Notes: generated from the letters alone by a model not told the origin. Counted from the first letter of the stretch, positions 8,284 through 17,136 are shown. The stretch is 64,000 nt of DNA from Brevibacillus choshinensis (GCF_016811915.1 NZ_CP069127.1:3199001-3263000); one strand, 5' to 3'. Translations and numbers: made by a program.

Positions 8284-9840
8284 ATGGCACTCAACCAAAA
8301 CAAAATGAAAATTTTACTGAGCAAGGTACCTGAGGTCACGATTTTCTTCTGGATTATTAAGGTTTTATGCACGACTGTCGGTGAAACATTTGCCGATTTC
8401 CTCAATTTTAATCTCGGATTGGGTTTAACGTCTACGACTGTCACTATAGGAATCGCGTTTTTCATTGTTTTATTTCTACAATTCCGAGCAACGAAATATA
8501 TTCCGGGCGTTTATTGGCTAACCGTTGTGTTGATCAGCGTGTTTGGGACGTTGGTTACTGATAATTTGACAGACAATGTCGGAGTGCCGCTTGAGACGAG
8601 TACAGCAGTATTCTCCGTACTGCTAGGGTTAACGTTTCTTTTTTGGTATCGGAGTGAAAAAACACTCTCCATTCACTCGATTTACACGAGGAAACGTGAG
8701 GTTTTCTATTGGCTTACCATTCTTTTCACCTTTGCGCTTGGTACAGCTATCGGCGATTTGTTTTCCGAGCAACTCGGTCTCGGTTATCTATACACTGGAA
8801 TAATCGTCATTTTGATCATCGTTTGTGTATTTTTGGCTTGGAGCTTTTTGAACCTTGATGGAGTGTTAGCGTTTTGGATTGTTTATATTCTTACTCGTCC
8901 ACTCGGAGCATCAATTGGAGATTATCTATCTCAAGCAAAAAAGAATGGCGGGTTAGGTTTGGGGACAACCGTCACAAGTGTCATTTTCCTTATAGCGATT
9001 TTAGCGATCATCGTTTTTCTTGCGGTGACAAAATTTGATCGTTTGGCAAAAACGGAAGCAGCAGATACGAAGCAAACAAATGGAAGCAAGAAAAGTGCGC
9101 TGATGCAAACCGTAGCAGTACTCTGTATTTTCTTAGCTGTTGGTATAGGCGGTTATGTCGAGTTAAGCAACCATATCGCATCGCAAGCTGCTTCTGCACC
9201 AGCGACATTAGCCGGACAGTTAACCGAATTTATTCAAATTGAAAATGATTTGCTAACCGATGTAAATGCAAATGATTTTGCATCAGCGAAAAAAGAGGCC
9301 GACGATCTGGAACATCAATGGGATGTAGCGGAGCCTGTGCTGAGAAAAATCGATGGCACGACATGGACTAAGATTGATGAATCGATTGACAATGTATTGG
9401 CAGCTGTACGTACAGGAAGCCCTGATGCCAGCCAGTGCAAATCTGTACTTACTGATTCGGTTCGTGTCTTACATGGAGCAAATCAATCATCCTCACAAAC
9501 CGATTCTACACAAACGACTGCAGCTAGAAAATCGCAAACCGATACGAAACAAGCTGCATTAGCTGGAAAATTAACCGATTTTGTTACAATAGAAAATAGG
9601 ATGCTTACCTATGTAAACGCAAACGACTTTGCTTCAGCGAAAAAAGGAGCGGATGATCTGGAACGCCAATGGGATGTAGCGGAGCCTGCGCTGAGAAAAA
9701 TGGATGGCCCTGCATGGACCAAAATTGATGAAACCATTGATGCTGCATTGGCAGCCGTACGTTCAAAAAACCCCGACGCTCGCCAGTGCGCGTCAGCACT
9801 TACCGATTCTCTTAGCATCGTAAACGGCGAAAATAAATAA
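8284..9840 (+). CDS. COG4705-type membrane protein with duplicated C-terminal helical domain
   Basis: The 518-residue protein has two parts. Residues 1-260 contain about eight membrane segments arranged as repeats, each with a Gly-x-Asp-type motif (VGETFADF, FGTLVTDN, LGTAIGDL, LGASIGDYL). This is the pattern of COG4705 membrane proteins of unknown function. After another membrane segment (VAVLCIFLAVGIGGYVEL) come two tandem copies of a roughly 95-residue helical domain (about residues 308-400 and 424-518). They share NANDFASAKK and QWDVAEP and probably lie outside the membrane. The ATG at 8284 has AAGGA upstream. A paralogue lacking the tail lies at 10365-11216. Confidence 0.75.
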   Translation: MALNQNKMKILLSKVPEVTIFFWIIKVLCTTVGETFADFLNFNLGLGLTSTTVTIGIAFFIVLFLQFRATKYIPGVYWLTVVLISVFGTLVTDNLTDNVGVPLETSTAVFSVLLGLTFLFWYRSEKTLSIHSIYTRKREVFYWLTILFTFALGTAIGDLFSEQLGLGYLYTGIIVILIIVCVFLAWSFLNLDGVLAFWIVYILTRPLGASIGDYLSQAKKNGGLGLGTTVTSVIFLIAILAIIVFLAVTKFDRLAKTEAADTKQTNGSKKSALMQTVAVLCIFLAVGIGGYVELSNHIASQAASAPATLAGQLTEFIQIENDLLTDVNANDFASAKKEADDLEHQWDVAEPVLRKIDGTTWTKIDESIDNVLAAVRTGSPDASQCKSVLTDSVRVLHGANQSSSQTDSTQTTAARKSQTDTKQAALAGKLTDFVTIENRMLTYVNANDFASAKKGADDLERQWDVAEPALRKMDGPAWTKIDETIDAALAAVRSKNPDARQCASALTDSLSIVNGENK

Positions 9841-9848
9841 GCATGCTA

Positions 9849-9876
9849 AACGGTCGACTGTTTTCAGTCGACCGTT
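9849..9876 (+). terminator. Hairpin terminator after the COG4705-type gene
   Basis: AACGGTCGACTG and CAGTCGACCGTT pair perfectly over 12 bp around a TTTT loop, starting nine bases after the stop codon. The following T-rich tract is short, but position and stem strength fit a terminator. Confidence 0.75.
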
Positions 9877-9960
9877 ATTGATTGTCTACTTCATAGCAAT
9901 TGACATTCCATCACTCGTACTGAGGGCTTCCCCTCTTTTCGTTTCGTAATCCTGATTTAT

Positions 9961-10206
9961 TTAGTCCATTCTCCCAGTCATACTTACCGCCCAACCTCGT
10001 TCGAAGTGCTCTTCAACTTCCCGTGTGATTGATTCATTCCTTCTTAACAAAAACGGAACGACGCTTGAACCTTTAAATACATGTAATCCTATGACTTGAT
10101 CCTTTGCACACTCTCCTGGAATACCTAGCTGACCTGAAAATACGAAAAAGCTATTGAACCCGTAGAATATTTGTTTGAATTTCCGACCACCAAAATTATC
10201 TTCATA
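9961..10206 (-). pseudogene. 3' fragment of an unrecognised gene
   Basis: An open frame of 81 codons with protein-like composition ends at 9961 (HVFKGSSVVPFLLRRNE, then EEHFERGWAVSMTGRMD). It has no ATG, GTG or TTG start near its beginning and is cut off at its 5' side by the hairpin at 10211-10240. This looks like the end of a longer gene whose front was lost. I do not recognise the family. Confidence 0.4.
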
Positions 10207-10210
10207 TTAC

Positions 10211-10240
10211 ATGAAAGGCACCCATTGGGGTGCCTTTCAT
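10211..10240. terminator. Strong 13 bp hairpin
   Basis: ATGAAAGGCACCC and GGGTGCCTTTCAT pair perfectly around ATTG. It lies 125 bp beyond the end of the COG4705 paralogue (minus strand) and immediately in front of the gene fragment at 9961-10206. It may terminate the paralogue's transcript. Confidence 0.5.
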
Positions 10241-10364
10241 GGTTTCATCATGGTTCGTGGCAGTATAGGCTGCGATGTAATTTGGGGTCGTTTGATTTCA
10301 CTTTCGGCTATTGGGGATGAAGAGAATGGAACAATGTGCCGTTTGCTGAATGAAAAGCCGCCAT

Positions 10365-11216
10365 TTAATGTTCAACTGATGGCGATCTATTCGAAGACAA
10401 TTTTTTACGTGTTGCGTACTCTACTACGATGCAGATTACAAGAATGGCCAATAAAATGGCAGAAGCAATTTCTGTCCCATTCTCTAATCCAAGCCCACCT
10501 TTTTCATGGGGTTTAATCAAGTAATCTCCAAAAGTTGCTCCAAAAGGACGTGTCAATACAAATGCTAACCAGAATAGAAGAACTCGGCTCATTTTCGTTA
10601 GAAAATACGCGAGTACGACGACTAGAATTAGCCCTCCTGTTACCATCGCACCTTGAGCGATTGTGAGCCCCAAACCTTGCTCAAGGAAGCTTCCTCCGCC
10701 AGCCAGCTTACCGACTCCTTCAGCCTCGTGCGATAAAAAATCTCCCGCAGCCGTACCTAATGTGTTCGAAATTAAAATGGCAACCCAATAAAGCACTTCA
10801 ACTCGTTTGGTTGCAATACTCTTAACATTTAATGTTGGCTCTGTGAAATACCAAAAAAGAAAGATAATAATCAGCAAACTGATTAGTAGGAAAGAGCCCT
10901 TCATATATCCTAAACCTAATGAGCGGTCCATATAATCGGAAAATGCTGTGCCCGCAAGGCTTGTGGAAGTTATTACAGTCCAATAAACGGGAGCGATATA
11001 TTTCTTGACGAACAATTGTATGATCAAAAAGACCACAAAAACGCCAATGAAAAAGAGAAACGGTATCAAATAGTTATCTTCTGCTCCAGGAACCGTAACT
11101 AAATCACTACCCGTTTCTCCCAAGGTTGTAGCAGCAATCTTCATAACCCAGAACAGAAGAGTTAATTGAGGAATCTTACTGATTGTTGAACGTAACACGT
11201 TCTTAGTAGTTGTCAT
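10365..11216 (-). CDS. COG4705-type membrane protein
   Basis: The 283-residue membrane protein consists of about eight hydrophobic segments. Four internal repeats each contain a Gly-rich turn ending in an acidic residue (TLGETGSD, LAGTAFSDY, LGTAAGDF, FGATFGDYL). It aligns by eye over its whole length with the membrane half of the 8284-9840 product, so the two are paralogues facing each other convergently. AGGAGAT lies upstream of the ATG at 11216. The gene follows the two-component genes on the same strand about 500 bp away, with a terminator between. COG4705 has no established function; conserved acidic residues in membrane repeats hint at ion or proton handling (inference). Confidence 0.8.
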   Translation of the reverse strand: MTTTKNVLRSTISKIPQLTLLFWVMKIAATTLGETGSDLVTVPGAEDNYLIPFLFFIGVFVVFLIIQLFVKKYIAPVYWTVITSTSLAGTAFSDYMDRSLGLGYMKGSFLLISLLIIIFLFWYFTEPTLNVKSIATKRVEVLYWVAILISNTLGTAAGDFLSHEAEGVGKLAGGGSFLEQGLGLTIAQGAMVTGGLILVVVLAYFLTKMSRVLLFWLAFVLTRPFGATFGDYLIKPHEKGGLGLENGTEIASAILLAILVICIVVEYATRKKLSSNRSPSVEH

Positions 11217-11467
11217 TTTTAATGTATCTCCTATCTATGAAAAAGTGACTGTGACGATTACCATCTCAATTCCTATGAGATCACCTCTCTTTAAACGGTC
11301 ACGTAGACATACTACTATCTTTACATTAAAAACAAATGAAAATGCCCCTCATATATCTCTACATTCACAGCGGTTTGTTGATATGCAAAGAAGACGCCAT
11401 TGTTAATCACTTGTACCGTTCCCGTGTATTTTCAAAACCATCATGTTGTTTGTTTAGGACAATCTAA

Positions 11468-11508
11468 AAGAAAAGACGCCCGCATGTTCTCACAGCGAGG
11501 GCGTCTTC
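11468..11508 (-). terminator. Rho-independent terminator after the two-component/DedA region
   Basis: On the minus strand a GC-rich stem (GAAGACGCCC ... GGGCGTCTTTTC, arms at about 11473-11483 and 11495-11507) ends in a T-rich tail. It closes the transcript running leftward from the kinase gene and the DedA fragment. Confidence 0.75.
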
Positions 11509-11512
11509 TTTA

Positions 11513-11713
11513 CTATTGTATTCTTCGGGCGTTTCGAAACAAAAACGTCAACACCACCAGTACAAGTACGCCGAGAATGACGAAGCTGATCGGTTTCATC
11601 CAGGGCTCGATACAGCTCCAATTTTCCCCTAAACGTTATCCGCCGTAGGTCAGATACAAATTCCACGGAATACAACCAAGCAGTGTCACGTAGAAGCCGA
11701 TCAGCTCTCGCAT
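11513..11713 (-). pseudogene. C-terminal fragment of a DedA-family membrane protein
   Basis: A continuous minus-strand frame of 67 codons reads MRELIGFYVTLLGCIPWNL, then YLTYGG-stop-RLGENW, then KPISFVILGVLVLVV. This is the C-terminal third of a DedA/SNARE-associated protein, where WN...Y.G..LGENW is characteristic. A TAA replaces the residue before RLGENW, where the family usually has an aromatic residue. The first two thirds of the gene are missing. The fragment begins just after the kinase stop codon, so a deletion probably joined the kinase gene to the end of a former dedA. Membrane flippase function is certainly lost. Confidence 0.6.
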
Positions 11714-11717
11714 GCGC

Positions 11718-13685
11718 CTACTTTATCGGTAGAAAAACAGTGAAGGTGCTGCCAACGCCAGATACGCTTTCGACGTGTATGGTTCCCCGGTGAGCATCGA
11801 TAATCCATTTGGCGATCGAAAGGCCCAACCCTGTCCCCCCTGATTGCCGGGACCGATTTTTATCTGCACGATAAAACCGGTGAAAAATTTGCGAAAGATC
11901 GTCGGACTCAATCCCGATCCCTGTATCTTTCACCATGATGCATAGCTTGGGCTTGTAGTCGACCGTCGTTGTCTTGACGGTGAGCGTGATTTCTCCTTGT
12001 TCCAGCGTGTATTTCACCGCATTGTCCAGCAAAATATACAGGAGCTGCTTGATCCTTTCCTGATCTGCATGCAGCATGATCGAGTCCTGCACGTGCAAAT
12101 GCAGTCGGATTTGCCGTGATTGGGCGAACCCTTGAATCAAACGGATCACTTGCCCTGCCATTACAGAAAAATCAAAGGTTTCCATCGAGATTTCCTGTAC
12201 CCCGGAATCGGTACGAGCGAGCAGCAGCAGATCGCCCACCATTTTTGCCGCGCTCTTCGCTTCTTTTTGCAAGTCTTGCAAGAGCTCCTGCGAGAATGCC
12301 GAAAGCTTATCGCCATCCTCCATCCCAATCACTTCGAGCCCAGATTTCAAAATGCTGATCGGCGTTCTTAGCTCATGGGACGCATCCGCCAAAAAATCTC
12401 TCTGCAATTCGTAGGATCGCAAAATCGGCTTCATGGCGCGCCTCGTCAAAAACTGGCCAGTCATGATGGCCACCCCTAAAAAGAGCACGGACATCCCGAG
12501 CAACACGACCAAAAGCCACTGGAACATGCTCCACAAATACGAAACGTCTTTTCCAAAGTAAACCGTGCCCATCAAGTGGCCATCATGATAAACATTTTGA
12601 GCAGCTATCAAAACGTGCAACTCGGATTTCTGCTGGTTTACGATTGTCTTGTATTTGATTTCAACGATATTCGGTTTCCACCCTTTTGCATATCCGATGA
12701 TCGCTTCCCGCATGTCGGGTGCAAATTCGTCCCCCACCAGCAATACTCCGTTTTCTTTCAAGAAATAATTGAAATACATTCCTTGATTGGCTGAATTCGC
12801 ATGATCAGGTTTTGTTTCACCCGGTGCAACCGTTTGAGATTCCTCTACCTCTTGCTGGGTAAGCGCTTTTAGTTCCAGTTTTTGTTCATTATAAAAAATA
12901 GAAAAGAGCAAACCGAACGTACCGATTATAAACAGCAAAAGGAAGACCATCAGCATCACGCTATTGATGATAGTCAACCGTTTTCTTGTGCCTCGAAATA
13001 GCTCTCTGTTATGATTTTTCAATGACGTACCCCACCCCCTGATACTTCGGATCAGTGTTTTTTGACTGGGTGCATCTATTTTTTTTCGCAGCAACGTAAT
13101 GTACACATCAACCGAATTACTTGCAACTTCCATTTCGCCCCCCCAAATGCGATCGAGGATCAAGTCACGGGTCAACACCGTTCCCTGATTGCGCACCAAT
13201 AGATCGAGTAAGGCAAATTCCCTACCTGTCAATTGGATTTCCTCGCCATCGCGTGTGATGGATTGCTTGGACCGATTCATCCTGATTCCTTTCACCTCGA
13301 TGATGTCCTCTTGGATCGGGGCAAAATTCCGGCGTGACAGCGCACGCAAGCGGGCAAGCAACTCATCTGACTCAAACGGCTTGACTAAATAATCGTCAGC
13401 ACCCGCATCGAGCCCTTCGATTCGTTCCTCCAGCGTATCCTTTGCGGTTAGCATCAGAATCGCACCTGAATACCCTTGTTCGCGCAATTCTTTACATAAG
13501 GTGACGCCGTCTTTTTGCGGCATCATCCAATCCAAGACAAGCACATCGTAATAGGAGTCGATGATCAGGTTATAGGCTTCTTGGCCATTCGTTACCCACG
13601 TGACGTCATGTCCGCCCTTTTCCTCTAGCATATGGGCGATGATTTTGCCAAGAAGAAGCTGATCTTCCGCAAGTAAAACTCTCAT
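11718..13685 (-). CDS. Fused OmpR-type response regulator and sensor histidine kinase
   Basis: One 655-codon frame encodes two normally separate proteins. Residues 1-120 are a receiver domain with phospho-acceptor Asp52 (VLVLDWMMPQKDG) and KPF near 104. Residues about 130-225 are the OmpR winged helix. From about residue 222 a kinase begins: membrane segment, roughly 130-residue extracellular sensor, second membrane segment (WLLVVLLGMSVLFLG), H-box DFLADASHELRTP, N-box LLDNAVKYT, G-boxes DTGIGI and GGTGLGLSI. The regulator's usual end is replaced by RGWGTSLKN. Adding one G to the run at 13035-13039 restores RGVGYVIEKS plus stop at 13009-13011, overlapped by a TTG start for the kinase at 13022. 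The fusion therefore looks like a one-base deletion or a sequencing error. Confidence 0.9.
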   Translation of the reverse strand: MRVLLAEDQLLLGKIIAHMLEEKGGHDVTWVTNGQEAYNLIIDSYYDVLVLDWMMPQKDGVTLCKELREQGYSGAILMLTAKDTLEERIEGLDAGADDYLVKPFESDELLARLRALSRRNFAPIQEDIIEVKGIRMNRSKQSITRDGEEIQLTGREFALLDLLVRNQGTVLTRDLILDRIWGGEMEVASNSVDVYITLLRKKIDAPSQKTLIRSIRGWGTSLKNHNRELFRGTRKRLTIINSVMLMVFLLLFIIGTFGLLFSIFYNEQKLELKALTQQEVEESQTVAPGETKPDHANSANQGMYFNYFLKENGVLLVGDEFAPDMREAIIGYAKGWKPNIVEIKYKTIVNQQKSELHVLIAAQNVYHDGHLMGTVYFGKDVSYLWSMFQWLLVVLLGMSVLFLGVAIMTGQFLTRRAMKPILRSYELQRDFLADASHELRTPISILKSGLEVIGMEDGDKLSAFSQELLQDLQKEAKSAAKMVGDLLLLARTDSGVQEISMETFDFSVMAGQVIRLIQGFAQSRQIRLHLHVQDSIMLHADQERIKQLLYILLDNAVKYTLEQGEITLTVKTTTVDYKPKLCIMVKDTGIGIESDDLSQIFHRFYRADKNRSRQSGGTGLGLSIAKWIIDAHRGTIHVESVSGVGSTFTVFLPIK

Positions 13686-14082
13686 ATTTGAACCTCCATT
13701 TCGGGCCAGTTTGCATGCAAGGAATGACTTAATAGAAAAAGGTCCCTATACGTATCTTGAGCACTCTCCACCTTTTTTAGCCTATCGGAATGCTATTGGA
13801 ATGAAAAAGGATTTATCACGGATCTGTCCAGAATAAAACTATACATGTGAAAAATTAAAAGTGAATTAAAAAAAGTGCTTGTCTGCGATTTCGTTGCTGT
13901 GCAGTGATAATAAAGTTTTAGACTGGTTACCAAGTTAAACTGACGGGTAGGTAGTATAAAGGATAAAAGCCGGCGCATTCGCCGACTTTTGTCATCAGTG
14001 TTGGGAATCTAGCTTTTTTAAGAGCTTATTACGCTAACGAACTCCGTTAGCTTCCTATTGCTTCGATCATACAGAATTTATG
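13686..14082. other. Intergenic region with two hairpins
   Basis: No gene was recognised. At 13965-13990 AAAAGCCGGCG and CGCCGACTTTT pair around CATT with one mismatch and a T tail, which looks like a terminator for plus-strand transcription. At 14033-14051 GCTAACG and CGTTAGC flank a 5-nt loop just beyond the SDR stop and may terminate that gene. A 61-codon minus-strand frame in between has no ribosome binding site. Confidence 0.4.
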
Positions 14083-14874
14083 TTAAAAAATAGTTGGCAC
14101 CATGCCCCCGTCCATACGAATGGGTGAACCTTTAAATGCGGTTGCATAAGGACTGGATACGAATGCAGCCAGCCTGCCTATTTCAAAAGGCTTGATAAAC
14201 CGCTGTAATTCGGATTGGGGCAGGTTTGCAGCCATAAATCTCTTTTCTTTTTCCGAAAATGGCATCTCTTCAGGAAACAAACGATCAATGATTTGATATA
14301 CATTTTCGGAAAGCGTCGGTCCTGGCATGATCGTATTGGATGTGACTTCTGTTCCGATCGTTAGTTTCGATAGGCTTTTTGACAACGATAATAGCATAGA
14401 TTTCGTCATGCAATACTGAGGCATTTGCCCTGACGGCATGATCGCTTCTTCACTTGCTATAAAGATTATGCGTCCATAATTATTCTTCAACATATTGGGT
14501 AAGTAAAATTTAGATAATCCATTAGCGGCAAGGACATTTGTTCGGAAGTATTTTTCCCATATCTCATCGTCAACGTCTTCATAGGACATGATTTCATAAA
14601 TACCCATATTGTTAACGAGAATATCCACATGGGGATATTTTTCAAACAAAGCTTCTCTTTGCTGCCTCTCCACAATATCCGCCGTAGCATTCTGAGGAAA
14701 AGTAGCCGGAAATTCCGACTTCAATTCATTTACAGTACGTTCTACCTCTTCATCATTCCGTCCATTTACGAGGACATTGACGCCTTCTCTGGCTAGCTCA
14801 ATGGCAATAGCTTTCCCAATACCTTTCGTCGATCCAGTTACCAAAGCAGTTTTGTTCCTTAATCCCATATCCAT
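14083..14874 (-). CDS. SDR family oxidoreductase
   Basis: The 263-residue classical short-chain dehydrogenase/reductase has the cofactor motif TGSTKGIG (residues about 14-21), the structural NNMG, catalytic Ser in FIASEEA and the YCMTK pair. Substitution of the usual NNAG by NNMG is mild. An earlier in-frame start at 14898 is possible, but the ATG at 14874 has AAGGAG nine bases upstream and is preferred. The gene precedes the AraC regulator gene on the same strand in position but follows it in transcription, 185 bp downstream. Its substrate is unknown. Confidence 0.88.
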   Translation of the reverse strand: MDMGLRNKTALVTGSTKGIGKAIAIELAREGVNVLVNGRNDEEVERTVNELKSEFPATFPQNATADIVERQQREALFEKYPHVDILVNNMGIYEIMSYEDVDDEIWEKYFRTNVLAANGLSKFYLPNMLKNNYGRIIFIASEEAIMPSGQMPQYCMTKSMLLSLSKSLSKLTIGTEVTSNTIMPGPTLSENVYQIIDRLFPEEMPFSEKEKRFMAANLPQSELQRFIKPFEIGRLAAFVSSPYATAFKGSPIRMDGGMVPTIF

Positions 14875-15059
14875 AACACTAGTCTCCTTTGTAGTCATTC
14901 ACGGCAAGCTGACTAGACGTTCCTCTTGGAACATCCTTGTGCTCCGAATAGAGATTATCGTACATTGTCTGGATCGTTCGGTAACTAGCGTACGACGTCA
15001 AATTACTTGCATAACCCGCCAAAAGAAAGTCCCGGTTGGAACGGGTTAGGTGAGGGATT

Positions 15060-16070
15060 CTATGCGGTCGGATCTGACCTAAAGTATTCGGAACGCCAAT
15101 TTGAAGGTGTATCGCCCTCCCAAAGGCGAAAGGCCCGGTAAAACGAATTCTGATCTTCATACCCAATCAAGAAAGCCACTTCTTTTATATCGAGGTTGGG
15201 GTCTGCCAAGTATTCTCGTGCCTGTTCATGTCGAGCCAGTGACAACAGTTGCTTGAAGGATGTGGATTCATCGGTAAGTCTGCGCTGCAAGGTACGATCG
15301 CTCATGCCGAGCTCGCTCGCAACCGCTCGAATATCATGGCGGCCTCCGGTTAGACTTCGTTTCAAGATCCACTTGACCATCTCAGCGACTGAACGACTGC
15401 ACTGTTCATCCAACGATCGGTCCAAAACAGGTGTCAAGATCTCCAGCAATTCATTGTTATACGAAAGAAAGTGACGGTCCAAATCGCTTCGATGGAGTGT
15501 TAAGCGGTTAGAAGTGCCACCAATCCGTATAGGGCAACCGAAGTAAGCTTCAAGAGCAGCTACGTCCCCCATCGGCTGAGAAAATTCCACGGACATGGCA
15601 GTTATAGGCTGACCCGTACCTCGTCGCCCAAGCTCTAGAAGAAAGGCTAGCGTGGTTCCAACCAGCACGGGTGGTCCCGGTTGCTCGCCTTGCATCCACT
15701 TCAATTCGATTGTACAGCGCTCGCCTTCCTCTGCTATGCGCAAGCTCTCCGGAGGGCACAGTTGTTTGTACCGGGCCATTCGAATAAGAGCGTCGCGATA
15801 GTCACGAGCATGGTAGGTGGCTAAAACGGTCGGTGGATATTGTGTCGTTTCAAAGTTGGTTAAAAGCTTGATGATTCCGGTAGCAGTGTCACCAATTAGA
15901 TCTGAGTACGCTTGCCAGATTCTGAAATATTGGGCAGTGGTGACTTCCGCTGGTTCTGTAAGAATGGTGAGCGGCAGGCGCGCTTTGCGAGCTAAGTCGA
16001 GTGGGGCAATCCCTAGCCGTTGTAAACCGGCCAATAATCCCACCGGGAATTTTATACGGTCTGATTTCAT
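15060..16070 (-). CDS. AraC family regulator with arabinose-binding-type N domain
   Basis: The 336-residue protein has an N-terminal Arabinose_bd-type ligand domain (residues about 20-200), as in OruR and ArgR-like AraC proteins. A C-terminal pair of helix-turn-helix motifs follows (VASELGMSDRTLQRRL, then EVAFLIGYEDQNSFYRAFRLWEG). Such regulators often respond to amino acids or small organic acids and activate a neighbouring gene. The nearest candidate is the SDR gene just downstream on the same strand. Confidence 0.9.
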   Translation of the reverse strand: MKSDRIKFPVGLLAGLQRLGIAPLDLARKARLPLTILTEPAEVTTAQYFRIWQAYSDLIGDTATGIIKLLTNFETTQYPPTVLATYHARDYRDALIRMARYKQLCPPESLRIAEEGERCTIELKWMQGEQPGPPVLVGTTLAFLLELGRRGTGQPITAMSVEFSQPMGDVAALEAYFGCPIRIGGTSNRLTLHRSDLDRHFLSYNNELLEILTPVLDRSLDEQCSRSVAEMVKWILKRSLTGGRHDIRAVASELGMSDRTLQRRLTDESTSFKQLLSLARHEQAREYLADPNLDIKEVAFLIGYEDQNSFYRAFRLWEGDTPSNWRSEYFRSDPTA

Positions 16071-16186
16071 TACGCACGGATCTCCTCTAGTTGCTTGCCT
16101 ATTCGTTTCTAGTCACGATTAAGTAAAGTATAAAGGAAGGCACCCCAGTTTTTCTTCACAAAATTTAGGGTAAATGAAATCGAAAA

Positions 16187-16210
16187 GGACGCTGCAGAAT
16201 AGCAGTGTCC
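16187..16210 (-). terminator. Terminator of the ArsR-SRPBCC operon
   Basis: On the minus strand GGACACTGC and GCAGCGTCC flank a 6-nt loop and are followed by TTTTC. It lies about 95 bp beyond the SRPBCC stop. Confidence 0.65.
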
Positions 16211-16305
16211 CCTTCAATCTTTTTCTCAATGGATTAACGTTGCATATGCTTTGTGTTTATACCGGTACTCCCCCAATTTTTTCAAAGGAGCATAGCTTAC
16301 TCAGG

Positions 16306-16728
16306 TTATTGTTCCAACACCCCTTCAAGCTCACCGCACCATTTGCTCCAGCCGAACTTAGCTCCACCCAATGCTTGAGCATTTGAGATTCCGGTTTGTT
16401 CGAGATGAAGGTTAACCTTTCCGTCCCCTAAATCCTGCAGCGTCCAGGTGATCGTGTGCTTCTCTCCCCCACTCGCCCATGTATAGGACAACCGGTTTGG
16501 CTCATCCACGGTAAGTACTTCACCGTCAACAATGCCATCCCAATATTCGGTCGGCTGAGTGCGAAACTGAAACCGGTGTCCGACGACGGGCTTAAAATCA
16601 TTTTCCATCGCCTGGCCGCTGTGGATGTTGACCACCCACTTGGCCAGCTTGCTTGAATCGGTTAAGGCAGACCAAAGTTTCTCAATCGATGTCTTGTATT
16701 GAAAATCCAAGGATAATGTTAAACTCAT
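16306..16728 (-). CDS. SRPBCC (AHSA1-type) domain protein
   Basis: The 140-residue START-like protein begins SLTLSLDFQYKTSIEKLWSA and ends with the typical FGWSKWCGELE. The family makes a helix-grip cavity for hydrophobic ligands or acts as a co-chaperone-like domain. I start it at the ATG at 16728, which overlaps the TGA of the ArsR gene (ATGA) and has a GAGGAAG site. Translation is therefore probably coupled to the regulator. ArsR-SRPBCC pairs are very common in Bacillota, the regulator controlling the pair; the ligand is not known. Confidence 0.88.
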   Translation of the reverse strand: MSLTLSLDFQYKTSIEKLWSALTDSSKLAKWVVNIHSGQAMENDFKPVVGHRFQFRTQPTEYWDGIVDGEVLTVDEPNRLSYTWASGGEKHTITWTLQDLGDGKVNLHLEQTGISNAQALGGAKFGWSKWCGELEGVLEQ

Positions 16729-17027
16729 TCTTCTTCCTCCTCTAAAAGTTGGTTCAAACGCAACATATTCGCACTCCAGAACTTCCTGTAGAAAGCCACC
16801 CAATCTTGAATTTCCCTGAGTGGAGAGGCGTTTAGTCTAAATCTCGTCTCTCTGCCGACTTTTCGGTCTAGCACCAGTCCTGCCTCTTTAAGGATTGTCA
16901 AATGCTTGGATACCGCTGTACGGCCCATTTGAAACTGTGCCGTTAATTCATGAAGCGGCATCTCCTCTGCCTCTGCCAACAGACGAATCAGTCGGCGCCT
17001 GGTCGGATCTGCAATCGCGTCAAACAC
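16725..17027 (-). CDS. ArsR family winged-helix repressor
   Basis: The protein is a metal-site-free ArsR-type repressor: FDAIADPTRRRLIRLLAE, then MGRTAVSKHLTILKEAGLV with the recognition helix. The GTG at 17027 is the first usual start, giving 100 residues. However, the family normally has about nine more N-terminal residues, and the upstream codons read SENNQLRD after an in-frame CTG at 17052-17054 that has GGAGGGAG five bases before it. The real start may therefore be that CTG, or an ATG that mutated to CTG. The gene is coupled to the SRPBCC gene by a 4 bp overlap. Confidence 0.85.
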   Translation of the reverse strand: MFDAIADPTRRRLIRLLAEAEEMPLHELTAQFQMGRTAVSKHLTILKEAGLVLDRKVGRETRFRLNASPLREIQDWVAFYRKFWSANMLRLNQLLEEEEE

Positions 17028-17136
17028 ATCCCGTAGCTGGTTGTTCTCGCTCAGGACACTCCCTCCAAAACTATTATTTTCTGTATTAGGACTCTATGGA
17101 TGGTACGAGGGGACAACCGTTATTTTCACCACCTCC

